A stretch of DNA of 64,000 nucleotides from Ryuthela nishihirai (GCA_038380435.1 JAWZYU010000019.1:29599801-29663800), one strand, 5' to 3'; positions 1 through 11,047 are shown, counted from the first letter of the stretch. Translations and numbers: made by a program. The notes: a model not told the origin generated them from the letters alone.

Positions 1-115
1 TTCGGAGATTTGAAGAAAGTCCCTCCGTTTCATATAATAATGCCTTAAACCCTTTTGGTAACATTAATTCGAACCTCACTGGTTGCTGATGAAATGCCGT
101 GTCACTCTAGTAACC

Positions 116-386
116 GAGTTGTTCAGTTTTTTACCTCTGTGTGACGCTTTTTTTTTTGCTTATAAAGGGCAAAATGGCCAGGTCATAGGGACCCCAAGAG
201 CTTAGAGAAGGTTGAGAGAGGAGGATCTATTGGATAGCAGTCGGGAGGTTCCATCAGTTAGATGGACCCTTCCAATCAAGGCCAACCAGTATTTCGTTAA
301 CGTACACAGGGTATGGTGTATTTACACAGGGAACCACAGTTTAGCGTCTCATCCGACTGAGGGAGGGCTTTCAAAGTATGCTGGTG
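116..386 (-). mobile_element. SINE1 copy, degenerate
   Basis: Read on the minus strand this matches the body and 3' part of SINE1: the TTACCTCTG end, the AAATGGCCAGGTCA block, the GGACCC block and the CATCCGACTGA core appear in the right order. The tRNA head is not recognisable and there are many substitutions, so this is an old copy. No target duplication is visible. Confidence 0.75.
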
Positions 387-861
387 GACGGAGGACTAAC
401 ACGTGAGGTGTTGGTTCTAACCAAGAGCCAACATCCCTTAAAATAGAAGGCCTACTAACTAAATAAACTAAGTTATGACGTTAGCGTAGGTAGTCCTAAA
501 AATCAGACATTCCTTATTTCTTTTTTTTATTATTATTCGGGTGATATAATACTGATCTTTATACTGATGTTTATTTTCAAATATACCTTGCTTAGAATGA
601 AAATTATTCGTATCTATTAGCATTATCATAACGCTAATACATACGAAGTTTTTCCCTAAATAAGGCATATTTAAATATAAATATTATTGTAAAGATTAGT
701 ATTAAAATTTATCAGTAATAATAATAGAAATAAATATGTAAGAATTGTCTAAAGTTTAGGACTCTTATGCTGACGTCATAAAGAGATGTACGGCCTTCTG
801 TTACAAGAGATTTTGCCAGAACGGGAGTTAGATGAGAAAATTCTCAAAGAAGGAACAGTCT

Positions 862-926
862 GGGTTCGAACCTTGGAACTATCGGTAACGAGCCTGATGC
901 GCTTCCGACTGAGGTCAAACTCTGTC
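862..926 (-). repeat. SINE1 tRNA-head fragment
   Basis: The stretch GGGTTCGAACCTTGGAACTA followed by ACGAGCCTGATGCGC and CCGACTGAG is the reverse complement of the SINE1 tRNA-like head, with B box then A box. Only the head survives here. Confidence 0.6.
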
Positions 927-997
927 CTCGGCAACCGCGTGTGCTGTTGTGATCTTTTGACTTTTTTGTGCCAGGTGTATGATTTTATTCCCGTTAA

Positions 998-1527
998 CCC
1001 TTTCAGGACCATAAGGTTTCTAAGAGTAAATATTAGTATGTAACTGTTTATTTTAGTTTGTTTAGACGTAAAATAAATAAAAATCATAAGAAAAATACAT
1101 AACAATGTGTAGTTTTTTTTTTTAATTTTATGGGAAATATTTTTCCCAATGGACTATAAAGGTAACACAAATTATAGTTAGGCTTATTATACAATATCTT
1201 TTATTTATTGGTTTATTAGAACAAAATGTTAACTAAAATAATACAAAATTGTGAAATAAAATTACTATACAAAATGATGTGCTAATTATGATATTCTGCG
1301 AAGCAATTTCTTTTGGTAGTGAGGCAAAGATGGACATTGCACATAGTACATATATTATGCGTCCTGACAGTTCTGTTTTTGTTTTCTAAACGTTCCCGTT
1401 TACGTAATTGCGTTCGGCATACGTTCTATTTTGACATTCTGTATAAAAAATGCAGATAAGGTTATAATTAAATACGACAATCACCAATTTTAAAATGGGA
1501 AAAATGTTTCCCTTGGTCGTGAAAGGG
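998..1527. mobile_element. piggyBac-like MITE flanked by TTAA
   Basis: The 530-bp segment is bounded by TTAA at 994-997 and 1528-1531. The termini are inverted repeats: CCCTTTCAGGACCATAAGG at the left end and, read inverted, CCCTTTCACGACCAAGGG at the right. A TTAA target with CCCTTT-type termini is characteristic of the piggyBac superfamily. No transposase reading frame is present, so it would be non-autonomous. A second inverted motif (TGGGAAA...TTTCCC) lies inside both ends. Superfamily assignment rests on termini and target only. Confidence 0.65.
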
Positions 1528-1891
1528 TTAAAGCGAAGAAACACTAAATATTCAGTGAATGAATAATCTTTTTCCGCAATATCTCTAGAATCTTTGTTTC
1601 GAATAATGGGGAAAATCATTTTGATCCATAATTTTATTTCTGAAACTTTTCATTATTGGAAATTGCTAGAAATGTATAATCTTGCATTTTCCATAATTTG
1701 GTTAAAATAACTTAGGCATATTTCATTATGCTCATGCTTTTTTTTTTAATCTGAATCATTTTAACTTCCACCCATTGGTATTTGATAAAACCATATAACT
1801 GGTACAAAAAACATAAAATGCAAATTTTCTTCTAAATTAATTATAAGCAGATTTGATACCGATTTTAGTTTCAGTTATGAATAGATGTAGT

Positions 1892-2150
1892 CAGACTCGG
1901 ATCTAGAAAAGATTTAGTGAGGGCTCAAGAAAAATCGATCGAGCCGGAATAAAATAAAAGAGGAGAGGGTGCTAAGAAGACTTCCATTGAAGTATAATAT
2001 TTGTCCTTCCTTTATCTTTCTTTGTTTAAAACATTTCTTCGAAAATGCATGGAATATATGCAAGTTCAATAATGTAATTATTTTGCCTTTATTACTCTTA
2101 CTGGTAGTCTCAAAAAGGTGGGAGGTTGAACGTTTGTAGGCACTTGCCCT
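1892..2150 (+). mobile_element. hAT-like MITE family, copy A
   Basis: One of six related segments in the window that start near CAGACTCGGATCTAGAAAA, carry a G-rich stretch, then ATGCATGGAATATATGCAAG, a TTGCCT..ATTACTCTTACT block and a G-rich 3' part. The best-preserved copy (11048-11290) ends in TTAGATCCGGCTCTG, which inverts to match the start. That CAGAGCCGGAT-type terminus suggests a non-autonomous hAT-related element. Confidence 0.55.
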
Positions 2151-3312
2151 TGTGGAAAACACAGTACAAAACATTAAGTGTCAATATTTTGTATTGTGTT
2201 TCATTATATTTATAATGGTTATAATTATGGAAAACTTTGCCAAGATAGCGATGACGCATAGTAATTTGGAAAATGTATTTTTAATCACGAAATTAATCCA
2301 ATATTTTCATTATGTGTTTGTTTTGTTTCTTGTCTATTAATTCTTTTTTAATCGCTTTATAATTCATATCATTTACATTTTTTTTTGGCAAAGTAATCGG
2401 TAAAATAAAAGAAGAGTGAAAATGACTCTTTCCCAGATAAAAGGATGAATAAGAGGATTTGGCAATGTAAGGGAGTTAAAGTGAAGTTTGGGAAATTCTT
2501 GATAAACACGGAATCACGATAGATTAGATTAAGCAAGTTCAACAAGCAGCTCATTAAAAAAAAAATTGCGACCCATAAAACAAATAATCAACATGCTGAA
2601 ATTGTCTCCCTTCTCCCAATTTCTGGACCCAATATTTTTAGTTGCCTAACTAAATGATTTTGAAATATTTATAGTAGTCATTAACTAGAAGAACACATAT
2701 TGCCTCTGGCGAATACGGGAATCTCGTTTTCAAAGAGAATGAAATATTTCGTTTACCTACTTTTGCATTCTTTAAAAATTTTAATTCGAACTAATGGATG
2801 ATTGCGAATATGCAAATAGTACTATTTTATTAGTACTTATACAATATAAAAAGTATTTGTCTTTTATTCGTTAAATTCAAAAACATCTTTTCTCACATCC
2901 CTCTGAGAAAAGGAGGAAGTCGGTGCCTTCTAGTTGAATATCTCTTCACAATCTATCATTGGAAATTCATATTTCTACCATAAGTAATCTCTTGTAATAT
3001 TTGTTAAAAGTTTCGCCTTTTCCGCATTAAGTTTTCTCTAACGATGTAAATTAAAGCCAAATAAGGAATTAAAAAATGCAATTTATAATATTTAATTACT
3101 ATTGATGCAACTAAAAAGAATTTTCCAATTGAAACAAAACAGTTGCGTTTGTGAACTTTCTGCAATATAAATATCTCCTGGATATAAAGAGGCAAGTTAT
3201 TTTTGCAAATGCAAACCTCTTGACATTCAAAATTTAAAATTTCGAGCATAAATACATCACGTGAAATATCAGTTAAATTATTTTTAATTTTTTATTTTTT
3301 CCACCATTACAG
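2151..3312. other. AT-rich stretch, no gene recognised
   Basis: No coding signal or named repeat is recognised. A short segment around 2690-2790 resembles, inverted, the uncharacterised repeat seen near 54.6-54.7 kb and 56.0 kb (a GCCTCTGGCGAATACGGGAA-type motif next to a CGTTTTCAAAGAGAATGA-type motif). Confidence 0.4.
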
Positions 3313-3451
3313 GGCGCAATGGGAGATTCGGAAATTGCGAAACATTATATTTCATCCACACTTATTCATCAGAAAAAAGATTTTTTTTTTATCTCTAGAA
3401 GCAAAAAAGGTGGATGTCTACAGATTTGCAGAGGGACATATAGACAACAAG
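3313..3451 (+). CDS. candidate host exon, unrecognised
   Basis: A pyrimidine-rich tract ends in CCACCATTACAG at 3312, followed by 139 nt of open frame, then an ACAACAAG|GTGAAAGT donor-like site. The frame would encode about 46 residues, including the segments MGDSEIAKHYISS and KKGGCLQICRGTYRQQ. I do not recognise the product, and the segment matches no repeat elsewhere in the window. Open frames of this length occur by chance in AT-rich DNA, so this is only a candidate. Confidence 0.2.
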
Positions 3452-3599
3452 GTGAAAGTATTTCTTTTTTTATTTTCAAATTCATTGACATTCAAATATA
3501 TTTGACAGAAAAATGTAAATATCCCCTGCTAAGTCCATGGGGACTTAAATTCCAAGTTCCGTAATTTCTACAATAACATCTGTATAGGAAAACTGGATT

Positions 3600-4020
3600 A
3601 GATAAATTTAAATCTCGTAAATCTATCTAAATCTCGATTTTTAACAATATTTGTTGGGTATTTAAGGAACTATGGAAGTTCGAATACTTAACAGCAACAA
3701 AGCCATGCCTAAGAAACTTGTATAAAACTGATAATTATTGAAAGAACTATTTGCAAAAAATTCTAAAACATACATTTATTTTATTAAATGGTTTGAAATA
3801 ATAAATTTTTTAAAGTTTTAAATAACTTCTGATATAAATTCTTATGATTGACATCTCAATCATAATTCAATATTCGAATTCAATATTCAAACTTCTATAA
3901 CTCTTTAAGTATTGAACGAATATTGTTCAAAATCCAAATTTAAAAAGCTCTATTGCCATCTTATATTTCTCTTAAATCCTTTGTTTCCATAAAAATTTAT
4001 TTAACCAGTAACGGAGACTC
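3600..4020. repeat. uncharacterised interspersed repeat, copy 1
   Basis: The segment shares an ordered set of motifs with about 7690-8345: CCTAAGAAACTTGTATAAAA versus CCTAAGAAACGTTATACAAA, then a TTCTAAAA..TTATTTTATTAAATGG block versus its counterpart, and an AAATCTATCTAAATCTC-type block. It is a diverged dispersed repeat of unknown class with no coding capacity seen. Confidence 0.5.
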
Positions 4021-4051
4021 GAATTTCATTCTTCATTGATATAAGATAAGG

Positions 4052-4458
4052 ATGTTTCTAATTTTCTGTCCATTACCTGTATGGAGAATGTTTTTGCAGC
4101 TCTTTAAGAATATAGTTCTTTTTCTGGTGATTTTCCTAAGTTTGAGTGTGACGGGACTGGATCAGGTAGATTCAACGCACTATGTATGCAAATCGTTTTA
4201 TGCACAACTTATAGAAGGGAACCCAATAGACAAACTTTTTTTTGGATGTCGAATCCGAAGAGAAACTTTGTTAACTGTAGCGATTTTCTGTGCGAAAAAA
4301 CAATATTTATATTAGCCGATAAAAAAGGTGAAAACGTTTCAAAAGTTTTAACACCCGAAGAATGTATAAATATTTTCATTTCAATCGCCGCTGTCTTCCA
4401 TTTTCTTTTCAAGTTTGCTTATATATTAGCACACTCTACGAACCCCTTGAATATTTAG
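4052..4458 (+). CDS. hypothetical secreted or membrane protein, frame broken
   Basis: The first frame, best started at the internal ATG near 4088, begins with a signal-peptide-like stretch (MFLQLFKNIVLFLVIFLSLS, then VTG), suggesting cleavage before LDQVDS. The region after it is open in two overlapping frames: 4052-4315 and 4186-4458. A switch at a poly-T run near 4235 would join the signal peptide to the second frame. That frame has cysteines in NCSDFLCEK and PEECINIF and ends in a hydrophobic segment (IFISIAAVFHFLFKFAYIL). A homopolymer indel or a short intron could explain the break. I recognise no family. It may be a host exon or chance, and confidence is low. Confidence 0.22.
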
Positions 4459-4483
4459 GTATGAAGTGTATGCATACCTAAAA

Positions 4484-4745
4484 GATGTCTGGATCTAAAA
4501 TACACTGAAAAAAAGGGGGCGGGGAGCGACGCAATTCAGCCGGAAAAATGTAATATGGCGGTCCAAGAGACTGGAATTCCATTGCAGTGTAAAATATTTC
4601 CCTTCATTTTGTAGGTTTTTAAAAAATTTCATTAAAAATGCATGAAATATACACAAGTTTAGTAGTTTTTGCCTCCATTACTCTTGCATGATTACTCTTG
4701 CAAGGGGGGAAGGTGGCATGGTACCCTTATCCCGAAGAGTTACGT
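4484..4745 (+). mobile_element. hAT-like MITE family, copy B
   Basis: Same order of blocks as the copies at 1892, 10752 and 11048: GGATCTAAAA, a G-rich run, AGACTGGAATTCCATTGCAG, AATGCATGAAATATACACAAG, GCCTCCATTACTCTTGC and a G-rich end. An ATTACTCTTGCA motif is duplicated near the 3' end. Borders are approximate. Confidence 0.55.
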
Positions 4746-4891
4746 ATAGGCCTGTGGCGCTATTGCCTAAGGGCTGCCGCTGAAATTTAAAATTGCTAAT
4801 TAAGAAAAGGGAATTTTAAATTTCTTAAAGTATACATTGCTCTAATAGAGAGTAAATATAGATGCATAGTTGTGAGGAACCTTTTTAAAAA

Positions 4892-5275
4892 GGGGCGGGG
4901 GTGGCTCAGTCGGTAGCGCGCCAGGTTCGTAATCTGTAGTTCCCAGGTTCGAGTCCCAGCTGGGTCAGCGTTGAGATTTATCTCCGCAAAATTCCCCGCC
5001 CTGCCCACGGTCAGTAGGGGACACCGATGGGCTTGGAAAGGCCGCCGTCCGTCGGATGGGACGTTAAGCCGTGGCCCCGTGTGTGGGAGAGCCATACCCT
5101 GTGCACGTTGAAGAACACGGTGGATGGCCTTGACGGGAGGCTACCATCTGTCTCCCAACAGCTGTTCCAGTGGGTCCCCTCCCCCAACCTTCTCTGAGCC
5201 TTCGGGGTCCATGTGACCTGGCCATTTAGCCCATGGTGTGCAAAAAAATGCCGCTCAGAGGCAAAACAATCCAAC
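4892..5275 (+). mobile_element. SINE1, full length
   Basis: Near-consensus copy. It has a tRNA-like head with A box TGGCTCAGTCGG and B box GGTTCGAGTCC, then the core with GGATGGGACGTTAAGC and GTGCACGTT, and a 3' end GCTCAGAGGCAAAACA..CCAA. A 12-bp target duplication (CCTTTTTAAAAA) flanks it at 4880-4891 and 5276-5287. These boxes are the internal Pol III promoter expected of a tRNA-derived SINE, which relies on a partner LINE for reverse transcription. Confidence 0.93.
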
Positions 5276-5289
5276 CCTTTTTAAAAATA

Positions 5290-5882
5290 AATGAGACTGT
5301 CTACTGTCACCGGGCTACGGCCTGCTGAAGTAGTCTATTCGCAATTCAGTGTTTACAGGCATCTCTCGATTTACGAATGCAATTCTTCCTTTAAAACTGT
5401 TCGTAATGCGATAATTCCTAAATAAAACAATTATTTCCCTTTAATTTCAACGTAAAAATATGACTGGTTCTTGGACTCCAGATACTCAATAATTTAGTTC
5501 TCATATACGGGAATTCGCTTTAGAAGTGAATATGTGTTCCCCTTCTGAAACGGAGGTAAAAATGCTATACTGAAATGGAAATTCTATACATGCTAATATA
5601 TTAAAGAATCATTCGTATGAAACCAACAATATTACAGTAGTTTATGCTAATTTTCACAAATTACAGCAGTATCTAGTTAGGTTTTACTAACTGTACCTAA
5701 ACAACACAGTACCGTGGTTTACATAATGATAACTGCATTTTTAGTTGAAAGAAAAAAATCCGAAATGCATTAATACATAAAAAAGGAAATATAAAGTCTT
5801 CTGATTTCTCATTATCATCTATTAAGTGTGTACGCTTAAAATAAAATGGAAAAGACAAAAGTTAATGGTGGACAACAGACTA
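5290..5882. other. no gene recognised
   Basis: AT-rich sequence without recognisable coding potential or named repeat. Confidence 0.4.
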
Positions 5883-6227
5883 AGGTTGTTTTACGTCTGA
5901 GCGGCACTTTTCGCACACAATGACCTAAATGGATAGGTCACAAAGGCCCCGAGGATTCAGGGAAGGCTGTGGGAAGGGGACACTGGACAGCAGTTAGGGG
6001 AAAGATGGTAGCATTCTGTCACGGCCATCCAGCGTGTTCTTTAACGTGCACTGTTTTTCCACACACGAGGCAATAGGCTTTACGTTCCATGAGACGGACG
6101 ACGGCCTTTCCAAGCCCATCACTGTCCCCTACTGACCGAGGGCAAAGAGGAGAGTTCTACAGAGATAAACTTTAACGCTGGCCCAATTAGGCTCGAACCT
6201 GAGAACTGCAGATTACGAGCCTGACGT
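5883..6227 (-). mobile_element. SINE1, diverged; target of a second SINE1
   Basis: The 3' end (TTTTACGTCTGAGCGGCAC), core and part of the B-box region are clear on the minus strand. The A-box end is missing beyond ACGAGCCTGACG, where a second SINE1 begins after a 12-bp duplication. It is more diverged than its neighbour, in agreement with being the older insertion. Confidence 0.85.
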
Positions 6228-6239
6228 TGTGAAGCCTAA

Positions 6240-6625
6240 TTGGGTTGTGTTGTTTTACCTCTGAGCGACACTTTTTCCATACCATGGGCAAAATGGCCAG
6301 GTCACAAGGACCCCGAAGGCTCAGAGAAGGCTAGGGTAGGGGACCCACTGGAATAGCTGTTGGGAGACAGATGGTAGCCTCCCGTCAATGCCATCCAATG
6401 TGTTCTTTAACGTGCACAGGGTATGGCTCTCCCACACAAGGGGGCCACTGCTTAACGTCTCATCCGACGAACGGCGGTCTATCCAAGCCCATCGGTGTCC
6501 CCTACTGACCGTGGGCAGGGCGCAAATTATACGGAGATAAATCTCAACGCTGACCCAGCTGGGATTCCAACCTAAGAACTTCAGATTACGAGCCTGGCGC
6601 GCAACCGACTGAGTCACCCCCGCCC
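6240..6625 (-). mobile_element. SINE1 inserted at the end of another SINE1
   Basis: Full-length minus-strand copy from TGGGTTGTGTTG (tail) to GTCACCCCCGCCC (head). The 12-bp duplication TGTGAAGCCTAA lies at 6228-6239 and 6626-6637. The left duplication abuts the older SINE1, so the order of insertion is readable. Confidence 0.93.
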
Positions 6626-6869
6626 TGTGAAGCCTAACAATTTTCATCTGGCCAAGGTGAAAATTTCCAACATTTTACACAGAGATGGCCGAAAAGGTTC
6701 AGGAAAATTTCTGGTATGGAATTTTTTTATCTTCTGCAATTTAAAAATTTGATGTTATTGACGTTTGTGTGAAGACAGAAAACAAAATATAATATTTGAA
6801 ACCACTGTTGTAGTTATTAGCATTATAATTATATACTGCTTGTCATTGAAATCGTCCCATCGAGAAAAG

Positions 6870-7345
6870 AACGATGGATTGACCTTAAGGGGCCAATTCG
6901 TCGTTCGGGATAATTGAGTTGCCAGAAGGTGATGGTTGAGACGCCAAATCGCAGTTTGTGTGGATGCAATCGGTAATAATCAGTACAAGATTGTACACAT
7001 TGTTCGTAATTAAGTCACCAAGACCCTGGTGGCATCAGAAGGACGTCCGAATGGGAGGATCGATAGATTCGACTACTAGCGACTACTAGCAAAATAACAG
7101 AGAGATCTGTCACGTCGTCAGAGTCACAAGATTTCAAATACCGTAATGTCTACTCTGTCCATACTTGTATCAGGGAGCATGATTAGAAGATGACTGCGAG
7201 AATCGGAGATGCATTTACGCCTTCTGTTGGCTAGACCATCTTTACACCATTTTAAAGTCGTCTGCAGTGTTGCAGAAAGAGAGAGAGAGAGCTGGTGGGA
7301 CAAGACCGCTATCCTGTCGTCTTTAGTAACGAATTTTGAATAAAT
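6870..7345 (+). pseudogene. Tc1-like transposase relic
   Basis: Conceptual reading across several frames gives pieces in Tc1-family order. There is a TSEWEDR segment (compare the conserved arginine-rich linker after the paired-like domain). Next comes a region matching the second helix-turn-helix (DDCENRRCIYAFCWLDH), then ERERELVGQDRYPVVFSNEF. In intact Tc1 transposases the last motif reads VFSDES, and its aspartate is the first catalytic residue. Here the codon reads N. Many frameshifts and stops are present and nothing is seen downstream, so this is a dead fragment. No inverted repeats were located. Confidence 0.5.
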
Positions 7346-7689
7346 ATGAAATTTTATATTTTATTAAATTAAAGTAATTATGTGTCCAAAATGTCAAGAA
7401 TTCGTAATTTAAAAAATGGAAACAAACAAATGTGTCTTGGACCATTTTCATTATAGAATAATGTAAATTGTATTTTCTTTGAAAAGCGTAATTTTCGTTC
7501 ATTTTCGTGAATTTCACGAAGTTTCAACGCAATATGTGTGAATTGAAGTAGAATATTGACTGAAGTATCAACATTTGTCTAGTTACAACACGAAATTTTC
7601 GACGTATTAAATTGTACATTTCTTAAACTACATTAGTACTATAGAATCCTACCAAATAATTAAAACATTTCTACATATCTATATTATTA

Positions 7690-8345
7690 ATTCCGTATTA
7701 TATAAAAAACTTCGAAACTCTGTAATTTCTGAAATATTTTTCTTCTGGGAAAAATGTTAAGAGATAAAAAAAGATATTAATGAAGTCTATCCAAATCTCT
7801 CTTTACAACAGTTATAAGAGCTGTTGTAATGTACTGATAAGTATACTATTATATATTGATAAGATAAAGATAGGTTGTGTAATAGGGTAAATGCCATTCC
7901 TAAGAAACGTTATACAAAATTGACGAATATTAAAAGAATTATTAACACAAATTTCTAAAATATTAATTTATATTATTAATGGTTTGAAGAAATTATTATT
8001 TAAGTTTCATTATTTACGCAAAAATTTGAATTGCCATTGTTAAGTAATTGTTAAGTTTGTATTGCCTTGTTACCACTTAACCACAGCATTAGTTGCTGAT
8101 TCACCATAAAACCTCAAAACAACCAGACCAAGCTATTGTTGGGGTATTAAGCTAAGATTTGTTTTGATATTGTTACGTAAGATTTAGATTGCTATTGTTA
8201 AGCTTTTAAATATCCATAACTTTTTAAATAATGAAAGAATATTGCTAACCTTTGAATTATAAATAGATATCATTATCTATTTATCAAGAGATAATTAAAG
8301 ATAGCAGTGAATCTATCTAAGTTTTGCTTAACACATTTTTTCCGA
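7690..8345. repeat. uncharacterised interspersed repeat, copy 2
   Basis: Partner of the segment at 3600-4020, with the same ordered motifs. A few internal motifs recur (GTTAAGTTTGTATTG, GTTACGTAAGATTTAGATTG), so it may itself have repeated sub-units. Confidence 0.45.
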
Positions 8346-8643
8346 TAAAAAACTTAATTTAAATGTTATAGACTGCGGAGTTAGCATCCCACTTGATATA
8401 ACGCAGAAATTATGTAATAATTTATGATCCTCTTTAAAACCATTCCAAAATAACTAAACACATGATACTAAAAAGCATCTTCAAAACTCATTTTTTTCCG
8501 ATAAAAAACTTAATTTAAATGTTATAGACTGCGGAGTTAGCATCCCACTTGATATAACGCAGAAATTCTGTAATAATTTATGATCCTCTTTAAAACCATT
8601 CCAAAATAACTAAACACATGATACTAAAAAGCATCTTCAAAGA
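8334..8643. repeat. tandem duplication, 156-bp unit, two copies
   Basis: The unit beginning TCCGATAAAAAACTTAATTT at 8341 recurs at 8497, a period of 156 bp. Both copies contain GACTGCGGAGTTAGCATCCC and GATCCTCTTTAAAACC and are nearly identical, with a single clear A/C difference (AAATTATG versus AAATTCTG). This is a recent duplication with no coding content. Confidence 0.92.
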
Positions 8644-8644
8644 C

Positions 8645-9589
8645 GGTTTATGATCCAGAACGTCATCGCAGTAGTTGCAATGAAGTGCATAATTGAAAGT
8701 GAGCTCAAACTCGAACACGGGATAAATTATATGGACTTGAGGTTATAACGCAACAGGGGTGAAAAAATGAAGAAAATATACGAGAAATTTGGGATCAAGA
8801 AGTTTTAATATTTGGGGGAGAGATGAGATGAAAAGCATTAAATTAAAATTCCAAACTGTAAAATATAAAAATGGGAGCAAAAGAAATTCAAAGTTCTAAA
8901 TCGGGTTCTGTTAGGGAAAGGAACTTGATTTTTTAAACGACACCTCTGTTTAAATTTAGTATTAATGGACAAGTATTTCAAAAAATTACTGAGGATACAA
9001 CTTTTTTAAAAATCAAAAACTTTTCAATAGTGAATGGAGTGTTGCTCACTTTTATGGGCGAAGAGCTATGTCAAGAAACTCCACTGCAAGTTCAATTTTC
9101 CTGTAAACTAAAAGTTTCTAATGCTAACGTGAGTTTTTCTGAAGGCAATAATCCAATCTACAAATATAGAAATTATAAAATACCTATAGTCTTATATGCT
9201 CCCTAAAAATAAAAATAAAAAAATGAATAAAATATACAGATGAGGAAATAGCTCACTGTATTCATACATGCTTCTCCCCCAAAACACACATTGAGAATGT
9301 TAGTAACCTCGGTTATGGAGTCAAAAATATTTTATACATACTACATGTATTTTTTAGAAACATTTTAAAGATCACTGAAACGTAGGAAAAAATTTTATAC
9401 CGGAACGGTATTCTCGCTCAATCTTTTTAAATAAAAGTCGTATTATTTTATTTATAGTCGTCTGAGCTATAAGTTCACATCTACAAATATTATTATTAAT
9501 TATGTAGATTAAATTGTATAGGAGGATAGTTGTTTTTTTTAATTTAATTATATATTTCATCGTTTTCTCTTTATGGCAACTTTACAGGT
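8645..9589. other. no gene recognised
   Basis: AT-rich sequence. Only short open frames occur and none resembles a known protein. No repeat match was noticed within the window. Confidence 0.4.
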
Positions 9590-9990
9590 AACTTTTCACT
9601 AAATATACTTATCCTTCCTCATTTGACATACGACCCACAAAGTCCAACCCTTTGTTAAATTACCTTCCCCTTTTTTAGGGAGGTAAATAGGGGAGGGAAT
9701 AATTTGAGGTAATTGACCACATCTTCGACGTCATAAGCTTTCATCTGAGATATAACAGTTGCTATTGGTCCCCGTGAAATTCCCTTCTCCATTTTAGGAA
9801 GGAAGAAGTGTGGAAGTAGAACCGAAGGTAGCCTATGACAGTCTTCATATCGTAAGCTTTTATTTGATACCTAATTCCGTTACTCTTGGAACTCGCATTT
9901 AGAAAATATAATTTAGCAACGAGTTTCACATTTCCCCTTTCCTAGGGTGGAAAGAAATCATGGGGCAAATTTTTATAGCATATGACATGC
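9590..9990 (+). repeat. diverged tandem-unit block, related to 11.8-12.5 kb
   Basis: Two to three imperfect units share the motifs GTCATAAGCTTTCAT, TAGCCTATGACA and TTCCCCTTT..GGG..GAAAGAAATCATGGGG with the arrays at 11751-12480 and, inverted, 18400-18905. It lacks the neighbouring foldback that both other blocks have. Confidence 0.6.
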
Positions 9991-9994
9991 GTCT

Positions 9995-10066
9995 GAACCC
10001 TTCGGATTCATGTGACCTGGCCATTTAGTTCTCCCTGCCCACAAAAGTGCAGCTCAGAGGGAAAAG
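9995..10066 (+). repeat. SINE1 3' fragment
   Basis: CCTTCGGATTCATGTGACCT, GGCCATTTAG and GTGCAGCTCAGAGGGAAAA match the SINE1 3' end in order. It is a 5'-truncated copy of about 70 bp. Confidence 0.7.
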
Positions 10067-10112
10067 AATTGACGAAGTAACTGCTTAGAACTAAAGTTTT
10101 AGCAAAAAAATA

Positions 10113-10298
10113 GATACCTCCTCAAGCAGTTGCTTGCCACAGAGGTCTGACAGAAGCCTCTCAGTTTATATGCCTTATAGAAGATCTGTGAGTATGGCAG
10201 GATCTCAGCAGAAAAACAACAAGAATATCCATGCTTTACTCGGGGCTCGAACCCAGATCCCTTAGATCAGTAGCCAAGCATACTAACCACTCGGCCAA
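10113..10298 (-). mobile_element. SINE2 copy
   Basis: On the minus strand this reads GGCCGAGTGGTTAG (A box region), CTACTGATCTAAGGGATC, GGGTTCGAGCC (B box), then the family body (GCTGAGATCCTGCCAT, TATAAACTGAGAGG, GTGGCAAGCAACTGCTTGAG). The tRNA-like head implies Pol III transcription. Other copies lie near 22.8, 34.4, 37.6, 40.9, 41.6, 56.7 and 60.8 kb. Confidence 0.85.
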
Positions 10299-10751
10299 AT
10301 ATAATTAAATTAAAAATTACACCAAAGTAATCCAACCTATGTGTTAATTATTTGCCCATACCGTAGAGCCCATAGAGGCATTCTTCAAAAATATCGGATA
10401 AGGTGAAATCGTGTTAATCGGCTACGAATTTATCATAAGATATAATATAAATAAGGGAACGATGTGTTCTAGAATCCTAACCTAATTATAATATATTCAG
10501 TTTCATGCCTTTATTATCACTATTTTTGAGTTAAAATGTTCGAGCTTTTTGTTTGTTTATGTTTTGTTCATACACCCACTAATGTTTACAGAAAAGGAGC
10601 AATAATAAAAGCTGAAACAAAAAATTGCCAAATGCAGTTTTAATATATGGTGTGTATTGTTTTTTGTCAACAACTCTACCATTGTTGTCCAAGGTAGTAA
10701 TGAAAACTGAGAATGAGAAATTGACTGTTATCGAAAATGTTTTCGAGTAAT
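10299..10751. other. no gene recognised
   Basis: AT-rich sequence. A 98-residue minus-strand open frame at 10579-10875 overlaps the following MITE and has no recognisable motif. Confidence 0.4.
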
Positions 10752-11024
10752 GCAGACCTAGATCAGGATCTAGAAAAAAAATAGGGGTGGTGGAAAATGA
10801 CACAATCGAGACGGGAAAATAATGGGGTTGAGGGAGCAAGAGATTGGATCTCCATTGCAGTATAAAAATTTTCACTATACTTTAGAAATTTCTTTAAAAA
10901 TTCGTGAAATATGTGCAAGTTTTAAAACGTTTTTGCCTCCATTACCTTTACTAGCATTCTCGGTGGTGGTAGGGAGGATTGTCCTCTTTCCCCATCCCCT
11001 AGCTCCACCGGTCTGTGCAGACCT
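10752..11024 (+). mobile_element. hAT-like MITE family, copy C
   Basis: Starts near GCAGACCTAGATCAGGATCT, then GAGATTGGATCTCCATTGCA, TTCGTGAAATATGTGCAAG, TTGCCTCCATTACCTTTACT and a G-rich run, ending near CACCGGTCTGTGCAG. The blocks match the copies at 1892, 4484, 11048 and 19460. It lies only 23 bp from copy D. Confidence 0.6.
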
Positions 11025-11047
11025 TGCTCTTTTTATATAAATATCTT

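Noticed and set aside
5011..5274. Open frames of 60-145 codons on either strand across SINE1 copies, for example ending LSKPIGVPY, recurring through the window
   Set aside because: They recur because the SINE recurs. They are readings of a non-coding Pol III element and differ in frame between copies.
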